Positions 9,389 to 20,065 of a stretch of DNA of 64,000 bases are shown here, piece by piece. Under the pieces are notes generated by a model that was given only the letters and a program-made list of their open reading frames with translations, had not been told where the DNA came from and did not search any database. The stretch is from Palaemon carinicauda (Eukaryota > Arthropoda > Malacostraca > Decapoda > Palaemonidae), in NCBI RefSeq assembly GCF_036898095.1, contig NC_090767.1:25194570-25258569 (forward strand), given 5' to 3'. Made by a program: the position numbers and the translations under genes. The number at the start of each line of letters is the position of its first letter. Position 1 is the stretch's first letter.

Positions 9389-11449
9389 TTGAGTCACGGG
9401 ATGCTAGGGCAAGATGCACATTTCTCCTCTTACCAGATTGTACTGTACATCCTTGTCCTAGGTTGCTGACAGCCAGAGGGCGAATCATTTTTAAAGTGTG
9501 AAGTTTTCATTACTACTCAAAGGATTAAAAAAGAGAAATGGCATCAAGTTCTAGAGACCAATCGAGAGTATTGATATTGTTTTATTCCTACTGTTTTTCA
9601 TCCCATGGAAAGACAAGTGCTGTACCTGAGAAGTGAGTGCTATACCCAATGCCGGTCGTGTTTGAGGGGTGTCGGCCTTCCTACCCTCTTCCTATGTTTT
9701 TACCTAAACCTCATGGTTTAGAATGGAGAGACATTGTAAAGATGTGGTGTACCTAAAAGGGATAAGAATCTTCATAACTACCTCATGACAAAACAGAAAT
9801 TCTTCATGATGTTTAGCTAAAAATTATTCTGAAGATTTCTCCTTGAATAGAGAATTCAGAGTTTGAACTTGGAACCTACTGCTATGTTGGCCTTGCAAGT
9901 ATGTTCATGGTTGGACCATGGGTCAGGCAGAGACTCCTACTTTGCGGTTTTGGAAAACTTCACCGATTCCAAGACCGGAAACAGTACGGAGAATTAGTCC
10001 TTTAACTGGCCAAGGCTCTTGAATTTTTTATCCACCAGTGTTCTCTCCTGTGGAGCAATTGTATCTTCAAGTACTGGGATGCAGTGATAAACAAGTTGGT
10101 TCGTCAGATGGCGTCTTAGGATGCGTCGACTTGGCGTAACACACCGTTGACGTAATGCCCGATCTTTCCCCTCCTCCTAAAGAAGGCGCAACAGTAGTTG
10201 AGAAGTGGGAGAAAGTGAGCCAAGCAACCATTTTTCGATGAGTGGCTTAAAATTAAGAAGCTCCTATGGCCTCAACAAAGCCTAAGTTAGCCCAGCTAAT
10301 CCTAATTACAGAAAAAACGGTAACTCGTCTTATTTCTTTCGTCGCCATGGACAATCCAACTGGAGTGGTCGTGATCAGCGAAGTTCACATTAGGGAAGTC
10401 ATTCCCCTCATTACACCACTTGAAGGGAGTGCCTGTCAAGTCATTGGACAAGGTGGCAACTCTACAGGGCAGATCCCTGGATGGTAGAGGTCTTTTGCTC
10501 AGGGCATTCCATCCTGTTCACCAAATGTTGCCCTCCTCTCAACCAAATTCCTTAGATCTGGTTATTGTACTTGAGAGGGTCCGCCAAAGACTTCCTCTTA
10601 CAAGACGAGATTCAGACTATGCTGGGAAAGAATGCCATAGGAAGTCTATGGTAGGTCTCCAAGCTTCTACTGCAACTTGTTCATGGTCAAAAAGTTGACA
10701 GAGGTTGGAGACCAGTCATCAACTTGTCTCATTTGAACCGTTTGGTTTTTCGAACGCTATACAAAATGGAGACTCCCAGCACAGTCTTACAAGCAATCAC
10801 ACAAAATTACTTCCTGTTGTCCATAGACCTCAAAGACGTGTACAGTACTTTGATTCGGCCAATTTTCAGCCCCACAAGTGTTCACAAGAGTCTTTGCCCT
10901 GTTGTCATCCTGGGCTCACACCATGGGCATCAGACTTTCGTGTTACCTTGACGACTAGCTGTTACTGGCAGAGTCTGAAGCTCAGACTCTACACCACAAA
11001 GACCCTCAAGTTTTGTCAAGATCTTTGATTCTGGATAAATCTCAAGAAGTTGGTCCTTGGTCCTCAAAGTCGTCTGCAGCACTTGGGCACGGGTATTGAT
11101 GCGGTCTAATCAAGAGTGTTTCCATCAAGAGACCGGCTGCTCTGATTCAGAAAAGTTGCAGCAGCCTTCTTCACGAACTCACTCGAAGCGATACAGTGGC
11201 AAAGACTCCTGGGGCCCCTCACATCTCTAGAACGGTTGGTTCAGAAACCTAGCAGTGTGTGAGAGCTCTATGCCACCGCTTATCAGTTTGAAGGGGGCTG
11301 CTGTTTCTTCCCTCTTTCTGTGTTTTCATTACTACTTCAAGGAATATAATTTAGAAACATAGACAAGAAAAAGAGAACAATTAATAGGAGTAGCTTTGTT
11401 TAATGTGTAGCATTCTTTTCCCCATGGTAGAGACATTGCTGTACCAGAA
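9389..11449 (+). mobile_element. Non-autonomous DIRS-like element P2
   Basis: About 2 kb, also found as P4 (33190-35271) and P5 (56567-58724) with matching ends. The left and right parts both contain the string TTTTCATTACTACT (near 9507 and 11326) and a CCATGG..AGACA..GCTGTACC block (near 9603 and 11422). This is consistent with direct terminal repeats as in split-repeat YR elements. Between them lies a degenerate gag/RT region. The right edge is set by where P4 diverges from P2 and P5 (35271). Confidence 0.6.
10420..11040 (+). pseudogene. P2 reverse transcriptase remnant
   Basis: Translation in shifting frames shows the DIRS RT series: a LTEVGDQSS/WRPVI-like block near 10700, an RLVFRTLYKMETPSTVL block, FLLSIDLKDVY near 10830, an APQVFTRVFALLSSWAH-like block near 10870, and YLDD at 10944-10958. 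The codon after YLDD is TAG where the family has Trp. About 85-90 bp between the LKD and APQV blocks, present in P5 and P1, are missing here and in P4. It is therefore a defective subfamily member. Confidence 0.75.
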
Positions 11450-12094
11450 ACTGACAGTTTACTTGTGAACCTAAGTTCCGGAGAGAAGAGGCGAGGCCTT
11501 TCAGACCCACTGGTTTTGCTATGACACACCCCTGGCTCCTCCCCCAGACAGCCGTAAGCGGGCACAAACCACGCCCATCGGGGCGGAGCAACCAGAGACA
11601 TGAGAGTTGACAGGAACCAAACCGCCATATTTGAAGTTGCAATGAAGTATATCTGTACTTACCATTCCATTTTCCGGTTGTGAGATTTATTTGAGATTGC
11701 AAATTACTACAAGTAGTAACTCAAAGTTCCAATTTGTGAATTTTAACATTTTCCATTCCTCTTTATATTCTAAGATAATATAATGTGACAGTAGTTCACC
11801 TCCCCTTACCAAGATATTCCTATCTTGTTACCTAAAAATTGCTTTTCCTCTAAGTGCAAGGATAAGAGTCTAAGTATATCTTAAAGAAATTTATGAATAA
11901 TTGAAAAATGTTATGGTTGGCCTTCAGAAACATGTAAGCTGTTGACTTTGTATGTAATTACTTTACAAATCCTTTATTTCCTCCAGAATGGTCTCCTCGG
12001 TTACGGGGGAAGGGTCGGAGGGTGAACCAGACCCTGGGTCTGAAAGGCCTCGCCTCTTCTCTCCAGAACTTAGGTTCACAAGTAAACTGTCAGT
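11450..12094. repeat. 645-bp unit with 60-bp inverted arms, next to YR gene (copy 1)
   Basis: The arms at 11450-11509 and 12035-12094 are inverted copies differing at one position. The inner end of the left arm (11496-11520, GACCCACTGGTTTTGC) is also repeated directly at 12117-12140, just outside the right arm and next to the end of the tyrosine recombinase. Nested inverted plus direct repeats at this place recall the split repeats of Ngaro/DIRS elements. An inserted TIR element is the alternative. The second copy at 58725-59369 has perfect arms. Confidence 0.8.
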
Positions 12095-12151
12095 TCTAGA
12101 GAGAGAGAGGCTTCAGCCTTTCAGACCCACTGGTTTTGCTCACCCGATACT

Positions 12152-13192
12152 TCAGGGGGCATGAAGATGAAGTCCTGCAATTACTGCATCGAAAGCTCCC
12201 TGTAGACCGAGGAGAGCATAAAATGACCCAAATACAGAGTTGCTTTTCCAATTCATTCTAGTCATTATCTCTTGCAGCGTAACTCCATTATACATCATCC
12301 TTGAAGCTGCTTGACCTCTGATAGAGTGGAAATTGGTGGAGTGTTTTCTGGCATTGGGATCAGCTCTGAAAATACAGTCCCTGAATAGCTGCCTCATCTT
12401 TGGAAGGGACATGATCTTGAAGTTTTCATCCAGCCAAATATGGTCTTTCCTATCTATGTTTCTTTCTGCACAGATTTTATTTGTGTACTCCAGATAAAAG
12501 TTTAATTGTCTAACTGGACAAATATTTGGCTTGGTAGGGTGACACCTAAAGTTGAATTCAATAGGAGTGTAATTGTTTCTCTAATTCTTGGCCATGAAGG
12601 AAGGGTGGTTCCTTAACACAATGGTTTCTGGCGTGAAAGTGCTCCTAGAGATACATAGATGATTAAATTGGTTAGCTCTCAATGGGCAAGCCAAAGCTAC
12701 GAGGAATAAGGTCTTCTGAATCATGAGCAGCATAGAATCATCTTTTGTAGTGTTGAGGAAGGAAACCACTTTATCAAGATCCCAGCCTGGAAATTGATGA
12801 GAATTGCTGGGTCTTCTTTTATTTACTCCATCAAGCATAGCTTTAATGTACTTGTCTTCTGCTAGACAATAATCGGGAAAGTATCCCTTCAAAACCGGTC
12901 CAAGAGCAGCTCTGTATCCTTTTAGTGTGTTGTATGCTAGGCCCTTGTCTATTAATTCGTCAAAATAGAGTAGCACTGATAAAAGAGGGAACTTGTTGTT
13001 ACCTCCATATTTATTGTGTATAAACTCTTTAAAGCTGCTGAAGAGATTTTTGTACTTAGCCATGGAACTGTCTCGTAAATTGGAAGTAATTTTGTTGCAT
13101 ATCTCTGGAGGAAATATAAAAGGTAGTTGATCTTTTATATTCTGAAGGCGATCAAATTTAAGTGGTGTTGCGCTAGGTACACCAGGGAGCAT
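12152..13192 (-). pseudogene. Tyrosine recombinase of YR retroelement N (copy 1)
   Basis: One minus-strand frame of about 345 codons, interrupted only by an in-frame TAG at 12581-12583. It has an SAM-like N-terminal domain (NLFSSFKEFI..KGYRAALGPV) and a catalytic core with the first Arg in LRANQFNHL. The C-terminus carries HSIRGQA (HxxR), a downstream Trp (MNWKSN) and the nucleophile Tyr in FGSFYA. These are the usual YR catalytic residues. The enzyme would integrate a circular cDNA. Upstream of about 13173 the frame reads into DIRS I sequence, so the N-terminus is chimeric and the RT and RNase H genes seen in copy 2 are lost here. Confidence 0.85.
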
Positions 13193-13580
13193 GGTTTACC
13201 TACAGTGGTTTGAGGTCAGCTATGCAGAGAACCCAGGATGCTGCTTTCCCCAAGAGAGGAGCGAATGAAGAAAAGAATAAGGGCCAGTCAAACCTCTTCA
13301 TTCATGCAAACTAAAACCGGGTTACAATGCCCTGCACCTTCTGCTACTTGTCCAATAAGGAGCTTGAGGTTTTAAACTAACTTTTGTGCAGCCACCACAG
13401 GACCGATAGAAAACGTATCGAGTCTCCTGTGGGTCACGTCTTGCAGGTAGTGGGATGTGAACGTATTTTGACGTTTCCACACCCCAGCTTGAAGAACTTG
13501 CGTCACTGAGTAGTTTCTTTTGAAGGCCAGTGACGTAGCTATGCCCGACATCATGTGCTCTGGGGCAACGTGATGGAGGA
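13174..13580 (-). pseudogene. DIRS I tyrosine recombinase, C-terminal part
   Basis: The minus strand encodes the end of a DIRS recombinase: SLAFKRNYSVTQVLQAGVW, then FTSHYLQDVT with the catalytic Tyr, ending GPVVAAQKLV. The HxxR motif is broken: relative to the expected frame, 2 bases are missing at about 13550, removing the Arg. The gene is cut at 13580 by insertion of element B and continues at 20066. DIRS II at 41187-41492 shows the same sequence uncut and with the same 2-base loss. Confidence 0.88.
13568..13580. repeat. Target-site duplication of element B, left
   Basis: The 13-bp string acgtgatggagga, repeated exactly at 20053-20065. It occurs once in the empty site of DIRS II (41433-41445). 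Confidence 0.97.
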
Positions 13581-13710
13581 TTGATTGATTGATTGAAAGT
13601 TTTCTGGCATCCTGACATCTAAGGTCATTGACGCCGATACCATTTACTGTATATGAAAATTAAAAGAGAATTCGATTAAAACCATAAAAATTAAGAAGTC
13701 ATCAAAATAG
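13581..13710 (-). other. 3' UTR and (CAAT)n tail of element B
   Basis: 130 bp after the RNase H frame. On the minus strand it ends GGATGCCAGAAAAC followed by about four CAAT-type repeats, directly against the target duplication. The last 50 bases or so resemble the plus-strand 3' end of the SINE-like repeat at 8900-8957. Confidence 0.85.
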
Positions 13711-16700
13711 TTATAGAGTTTTCAGAAGACCTGCTTCTGAAATAAATCTAAAAATTCCGCTCGCATAGTAAGACACATCATGTCCAAGAATCTTGGCAAG
13801 GATAAACCTGCCATCCTCACCTCGAGCCTCAAACAGATATCTATTTCTTAAGTTAGTAAAATTAGGGCATTCGGTCAACAAATGCCTCACTGTTAAAGGT
13901 ACTAAGCAGTCCTCGCAGTACGGTTGGTGTTGGCCCTTCAGCAGAAACTTGTGTGTCAACCGTGTGTGACCAATACGGAGACGACAAAGAGTCGTCTCCC
14001 ATTTTCGGGGAATCATGTTATACCTCCAAGGTGATATGATATTTGTTACTTCCCTCATTTTATTGCCGTCTTGACTGTCCCAGTGCTGTTGCCATTTATC
14101 ACAAACCAATTTCTTGATGTAAGGTAGGAGATCGTTACATGGAATGGGATACCTCCTTGGTAGCAACTCGGATGCCGCATTCTTCGCCAGTAAATCTGCC
14201 TTCTCATTCCCAGACACACCTACATGTGCTGGAACCCAACAAAATCGAACAGTTATACCTTTCCGTCCAATAATAAAAAGCCATTCTAAAATCTTTAAAA
14301 CTAGAGGGTTACTAGAATTAAAAACTTCTAAAGCTTGAAGAACACTCCTTGCATCACTAAAAATTGTAAAATTACCCTCCTTTTCCAAAGCTATTTTCTC
14401 AGTAGCGGTTAATATGCCATACAGTTCGGCAGTAAATATGGAAGCTGTTAGAGGAAGTGCACCTCTACAATTAAAATCATTACTATGTACTCCAAATCCA
14501 ACGCCAGCATCAGATTTGGAGCCATCAGTATATATAAAAGTCGATCCCCTATGTTCTTCGACATGTTCCATAAAAAAGAGACCTGGATTCTAAGTCAGTC
14601 ATATTCTTCTTAACTCCAATAAAGTATTTGCAAAAAGATATGTCAGGTAATTTCCATGGAGGCGTTGATGATAACTTGAATGGAAGTACCTTATTTCTAA
14701 TTATATCCAGACTATTTAAAAATCGTTTCACCCGAAAGCCATAAGGTTGAGGAAATTTTGGGTGCAACTTAAAGTATGATGCGTGTCTTACAAGGCTTGC
14801 AGTCTGAAAGGCTAGAGAGCTAGGGAGTCTTTGCATTCTAAACCAATACCGAAGAATGGAAGACATTCGGTAAAGGTCTAGAGGTAACTCTCCAGCATCA
14901 ACAAGGAGACTTGGGATAGGCGAGGTTTAAAAGCTCCAGAAGATAATCTAATACCTGCATGATGTATAGAGTCTAATATTTTTAACCGGCTTGGGTGGCT
15001 GAAGAATATACCTCACAACCATAACTAATTTTGGAAAAAATCAAGGCCTTGTATAATTTTAAAATAGTATTGCGGTCTGCCCCCCATGATGTATGGGACA
15101 ATACTTTTAAGATATTCAGAGCTTCAACACATTTAGCTTTTAGCGCTTTTAGGTGAGAAACCCATGTAAGTCTACAGTCAAATATCAAACCTAAAAATTT
15201 GGTTTCCGATACACATGGTATCCGTTGACCTTTAATGTATATATCCGGGTCTGGATGTACTCCCCGGATACGACAAAAATGGACAATGGTAGTTTTACTT
15301 GTCGAGAACTTAAATCCATTCATGTCAGCCCACTGGATAATTTTATCAATAGAGAGTTGGATTTTTCTCTCAACCATTGCCATTCTAGTGCCAGCAAATG
15401 ATATTGAGAGATCATCCACAAATAGTGTTGAGAGAACATCCTGGGGAATGGCTGAGGATATCCCATTAATTGCTAGTGCAAAAAGGGTTACACTCAGCAC
15501 ACTACCCTGAGGAACTCCTTCTTCCTGGCACTTACTCTCTGATAGAGTTTCCCCAACTCTCACTTGAAAAACTCTATGTGAAAGAAATGCCTGAATAAAT
15601 AGTGGCAGTTTTCCTCTCAATCCCAATTCATGAATGGTTTTAAGAATACCATATCTCCATGTGGTATCATATGCCTTTTCAAGGTCAAAAAATACTGTAA
15701 CATGGTGCTGTTTGGAAGCAAAGGCTTCACAAATAGATGACTCAAGTCGTATCAACACATCAGTCGTTGAGTGCATTTTTCGGAATCCACATTGAATCGG
15801 TGATAAAATACCTTTCTTTTCAAGGTACCATATCAGCCTTGCATTGACCATCTTCTCCATGATTTTACATAAACAAGATGTCAATGCAATACGACGATAG
15901 TTTGCTGCTAAAAACTTGTCTTTACCGGGTTTTAAAAAGGCTAAAATAATGGCTAGTTCCCAAACACTTGGGTAGCTATGATCATGCCATATTCTATTAA
16001 TAATACTTAAAATAAATAGCTTTGTATTAAAATGTACATGTTTAATCATTGCATATGGAATTCCATCGGGTCCAGGGGCTGTGTCGTTGCAATGAGCAAG
16101 TGCGGAATCAAATTCTCTTTCAGTGAAAGGAGAATTATACGACTCTTCCCTTCTTGTTGCAAAATTTAAAATTTTCTTTTCTTCAGTGCTCCTATACTGG
16201 TGACCAGGGGCTCCTTCACACTTGCTGGATACATTTGAAAAATGATTAGCCAGGGCATTGCTAACTTCATTTGCTTCAGTTACATACTGGCCATTCACCT
16301 TCAACACTGGTGGTGGGTTGTGGGTGAATTTGCCAGCTATCTTTTTTACTTTCCTCCACACAGAAGATGGTGGTGTTCTACTGTTAATGGAGGAAACAAA
16401 AGACATCCATGACTGGCGCCTTGCTTCTTTCATGGCACGACGGAACTGTGCTCTACATTTCTTGTACATAATTAAATTCTCATCAGTTCGGAGTCTACGC
16501 AATCGTGTTATAGATCTTCTTGTGGCTCTGTGGAGTGCAGTTAGTTCTGAAGACCACCACGGGACTGGTCGTCGTTTGAATAACCCTGTTGTTTTGGGAA
16601 TTGAATTGACTCCTGCTGTATGAAGAGTTCCATTCAGCAGGTCTATGGCATCATCAATACTTTCAAACTGTTCTGCTCTCCCTTCAATTTCACTTAGCTC

Positions 16701-17399
16701 AGAAAATTTAACCCAGTCTGCCTTGTCTAGATTCCAACGTGGCGATCTTTGCAAAGGTGGACCCTTGTTGGTGTTTATAATGATTGGTGCATGATCACTA
16801 GTATGCCAATCATCTAATGTCCTCCAATCAAAATCAAGAAGGCAGTTAGAGCTTGCAATTGAAAGGTCAATGCATGACAAAGTACCTGTCTGAACATGGA
16901 AGTGCGTGGGCTCTCCTGTATTAAGGAGCCCCACATCCTCATTCTCCACAATTGATGAGATAATATTGCCCCTTGTGTTGGCCAAAACATCACCCCATAA
17001 AGGATGTCTACCATTCATATCTCCCAGTAAGAGAAAAGGTTGAGGGAGTTGTTGAATAACTTCTACTAAATCATCATATAAAATATCATCATTTGGAGGT
17101 AAGTACAGAGAGCATATTGTATATTTTCTCCCTATATCAATTTGTACAACAACTGCCTGCAGGGTTGTACGTATAGACATGGGTATTTGGGGAACATCTC
17201 GACGAATGTACATGAGACTTCCGCCATGGCTCCCTGCTTGTTGATTATATGGTGTTCTATAGCTAACATACTCTCGAGGACTAGGAGTGTTAGAATCAAG
17301 CATACTTTCCTGTAGACATACTATTATGGGGGAATGCTCATGAATTAGGAGCTTAAGTTCTTCATATTTCGCCCTCAAACCCTGACAGTTCCATTGCAA
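13711..17399 (-). pseudogene. ORF2 of element B: endonuclease, RT and RNase H
   Basis: The main frame (14982-17399, 805 codons) begins with an APE endonuclease: N4, E31, GDMNGRH at about 126-132 and SDHAP at about 200. The RT shows PGPDGIPYA, FFDLEKAYD, GVPQGSVLS and FVDD near residue 659. A second frame (13711-14571) is an RNase H with D16, E49, D73, H116 and D126 all present, followed by a Cys/His cluster (CEDCLVPLTVRHLLTEC). Frameshifts near 14985, 14915 and 14560 (in a T-run) break the gene. The frame opens with TTG; there is no ATG upstream before the stop at 17421-17423, and it lies 15 bp from the ORF1 stop, so translation may depend on termination-reinitiation. Confidence 0.92.
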
Positions 17400-17413
17400 A
17401 ATGGAGGAGAAAA

Positions 17414-19237
17414 CTATGGATTATTTCTGGAAGACGTCTTGGGTGAGGTCTTCCCATTAGTAGTTTTTAATCTAACATTATTACTTGTAGGTTTCTTCAG
17501 AGATGGTCTTGTTATGTTGGGTTTTACGTTGGAGTTTTTCTTTGTATCTTTTTTATATATTTGTTGAGGGGGATGGTGGACCTCAACTTGAATTTCTGAT
17601 TTATTTAAATTGTCTTCTGGTTGATCGCCAACATCAACAGACAAAACATCATATTTATTTGATGTCATAATTCTAGTATTTCTTATGGAAGGGGGTGAGA
17701 GAGATGGAGGTCTCTCTCTTTTACGATTAATAGGTTGCAAGTTACCAGGTTTTTGTACCTTCCCCACTACAGGTACACCTGATAACTTGGTGTCAGGTGG
17801 AATCTCCATTAAATCAGGCAAGGATATGGCCTGGGAGAGGTTAGTACTATCCTTTGTAATGGGGGACAAAGGTTTGATAGTGGTGGGCAATGTCTTTTTG
17901 TTGATACTCAATGATAAATCTTTAGGAGGAGATGTTCTTGTCTTATGCAGCACTTTATCAATAGATTGTGAATTCCTTTTTCGAGAACTACCTACAGTAG
18001 TAGGTGGGTGAGATGATTCCCGAGGAACTTTTTCTCCTGTTTTTAATGTTTTTGCATAAGTATTAGATTTATTTAATAATCTCTTGGCATGCCCCACGCT
18101 TACATGTTCAATAATTGATTTATTGAGGGCAGCCTCTTCTAACTTATAAAACTGGCAGCTCCTATCATTAGATTTATGATTAGAGTTGCAGTTTAAGCAC
18201 CTTGCCTCAAATGTACAATCCCCATGATAAATTTTGGAGCAAGTATTACAAATTTTTTCATTATTGCAAACTTTGGAAGGATGTCCAAATTTAAAGCAAT
18301 TATAACATTGCAGTGGCTTCTGCTTAAAAGGTTGAACTCTGATCCTTTCGTTTTCTATGTCTATGTGGAAAGGTACATCAGCATCCTGGAAAGTAAGACC
18401 AATCATTGATGTTCCAGGTACTTTATGTACTTTCCACACTGATAGGGGACACATGGCCAATATCTCCTCTTCAGTAAATTCATACAGATCCCTATTAAAA
18501 ACCACTCCCCTTCCATAGCTAAAGTTTAGATGGGGTTTGATGTCCAATTTTATATCATCATTTACTGTCTTCAAATTAGACAGTATAACAGACTGTGTGT
18601 ATGACTTGGCCTTTATCAAGAAACTTTTCTTCCCAAATCGAGATATATCTCCAGGTGCGATCGTACCTACCTTCCTCTGAAGAAATTTGCATATCTTGAA
18701 ATAATTTTCCGTACCTCCTACAGATTGAGCAAGAAGCCACATTGGTGGTTTTGGCTTTCTTTGGGATGGTATATCTGCCTCTATATCTTTATCAGCCCAG
18801 TCTGCTGGTCTGTAGACATCCAGATCTTTAGGTGCCCCATCACACAGAGCACCCTTAACATTCATATTACCTACTTTAATATCAACAATGTTACAGCTTG
18901 CATTAAATGCTTCCTCGTGACAATTAAATGATAACCAAGATTCCCAATTATCATCTTGAAGTTTCATTCTAATTTCTTTTATTGATCCGTAACACTCAAA
19001 TATTTTATGTAGCACATCATAATTAGCTTCTAAAGGGATTTGGGTAACGTGCAGGCCTTTCAGTTTTCCTGTGTTGCCCAAATTACCCTTTTTCCGAGTG
19101 TTTAAAGAATAGTCCTTTTTAGTTCCTACGTCGTCAACGGAGTTTTCTTTAAATGAATTGCCAGAGGTCGTCAACAGTGCCGGGGGCGAGTCAGCATATC
19201 CAGGGGAGGTGGGGTCATTTTCACAAGATTCCATCAT
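17414..19237 (-). CDS. ORF1 of element B, intact RNA-binding protein (607 aa)
   Basis: Intact frame from ATG. Residues 1-55 are Ser/Asn/Lys-rich. Residues about 58-125 look like an RRM (LHVTQIP, then YGSIKEIRM and ESWLSF). A conserved block ends FSYGRGVVFNRDLYEF at about 254. Three CCHC-type knuckles follow: C311-C314-H319-C324, C330-C333-H338-C341 and C347-C350-H354-C361. The tail from 400 is Lys/Pro/Ser-rich with SLPDLME. Known ORF1p of this type bind element RNA and form the RNP. It is intact while its ORF2 is frameshifted, so any activity would have to be in trans. A2 and A1 carry broken relatives. Confidence 0.93.
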   Translation of the reverse strand: MMESCENDPTSPGYADSPPALLTTSGNSFKENSVDDVGTKKDYSLNTRKKGNLGNTGKLKGLHVTQIPLEANYDVLHKIFECYGSIKEIRMKLQDDNWESWLSFNCHEEAFNASCNIVDIKVGNMNVKGALCDGAPKDLDVYRPADWADKDIEADIPSQRKPKPPMWLLAQSVGGTENYFKICKFLQRKVGTIAPGDISRFGKKSFLIKAKSYTQSVILSNLKTVNDDIKLDIKPHLNFSYGRGVVFNRDLYEFTEEEILAMCPLSVWKVHKVPGTSMIGLTFQDADVPFHIDIENERIRVQPFKQKPLQCYNCFKFGHPSKVCNNEKICNTCSKIYHGDCTFEARCLNCNSNHKSNDRSCQFYKLEEAALNKSIIEHVSVGHAKRLLNKSNTYAKTLKTGEKVPRESSHPPTTVGSSRKRNSQSIDKVLHKTRTSPPKDLSLSINKKTLPTTIKPLSPITKDSTNLSQAISLPDLMEIPPDTKLSGVPVVGKVQKPGNLQPINRKRERPPSLSPPSIRNTRIMTSNKYDVLSVDVGDQPEDNLNKSEIQVEVHHPPQQIYKKDTKKNSNVKPNITRPSLKKPTSNNVRLKTTNGKTSPKTSSRNNP

Positions 19238-20052
19238 AAAAAAAGAAGAGAAGAGTGATTTTTTGAAGTTTGATTTACCTGCTTGAGAACATTAAGGCAT
19301 CACATGTTGGGAAGGAGATTTACACTCTCCACTACCGGCACAGTGAGAGTATACTTCCCAGATGGTCCACTCCATACCCTACCCGAAGGATAGCATCAAA
19401 ACAGATATAGAGGCACAGGTGTAAGCTGAACCCGCCTGTTAGGACTGAGACCAAGAAACTATGGAATCATCCTCCCCATATCTGTAATGACGGGCTTCCG
19501 GCCAAAAGCCGAGAGTCCTACCCCAAGCGTTGGATACCCCTTGGATTCCGAAGACCCAACACTTGAGAATAGTTCCGCCAAAAAGGTCCAAACCATCTTC
19601 GGGATGGCTGAGATCATCCAATACTCTCACATATAGCTTTGAGCACAAACACCTCCCAACCGTGACACCCTTCCCATTCATCAAAGCAGGCAGCAATACC
19701 GGATGTAGAAACATCCGCCCAAGTGGCAATAATAGATGTAGAAACATCCATGCCATAAAAAGAGAAAAAAAATAATAAACACACATATATATGTAAATAT
19801 ATACACATACATATGGGAAATTTTACTCATAGGGTTGGGACAGCAACATGAAGGAAAGTTTATAATATTAGGAGAAGGTTGAAGCCATATAAAGAGTTAG
19901 AAAAAGATGAAAGAGAGAAATTTAGATTCGAACTGGGGGAGCAATTTCCCCAAGTTCGAGAGCCCTCTTGCCCGTCACCAAGTTTCAGCACGGGAATGAA
20001 ATGCCGTGCTGAAGCTCAATGACTTCATCAAGGCATTCTCTCATTAAGAGGG
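19238..20052 (-). promoter_or_regulatory. 5' leader / presumed internal promoter of element B
   Basis: Untranslated 815 bp before ORF1, homologous to the leader of A2 (4464-5233). Conserved leaders of I-group elements normally hold an internal pol II promoter; I could not pick out individual promoter motifs. The last 95 bp is the best conserved part between the two copies. The AT-rich stretch near 19770-19810 is not conserved. Confidence 0.6.
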
Positions 20053-20065
20053 ACGTGATGGAGGA
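20053..20065. repeat. Target-site duplication of element B, right
   Basis: Exact second copy of the 13-bp string at 13568-13580; DIRS I coding sequence resumes at 20066. Confidence 0.97.

Larger units (their letters stand above)
13581..20052 (-). mobile_element. Full-length I-like non-LTR retrotransposon B (6.47 kb)
   Basis: Minus-strand element with 5' leader (19238-20052), ORF1 (17414-19237), ORF2 with endonuclease, RT and RNase H (13711-17399), and a 3' UTR ending in a short (CAAT)n run. It is bounded by exact 13-bp duplications. DIRS II supplies the empty site, so both ends are known to within a few bases. Carrying RNase H and ending in short tandem repeats rather than poly(A) fits the I group better than Jockey. 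It sits in the recombinase gene of DIRS I, so it is younger than that copy. Confidence 0.95.
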
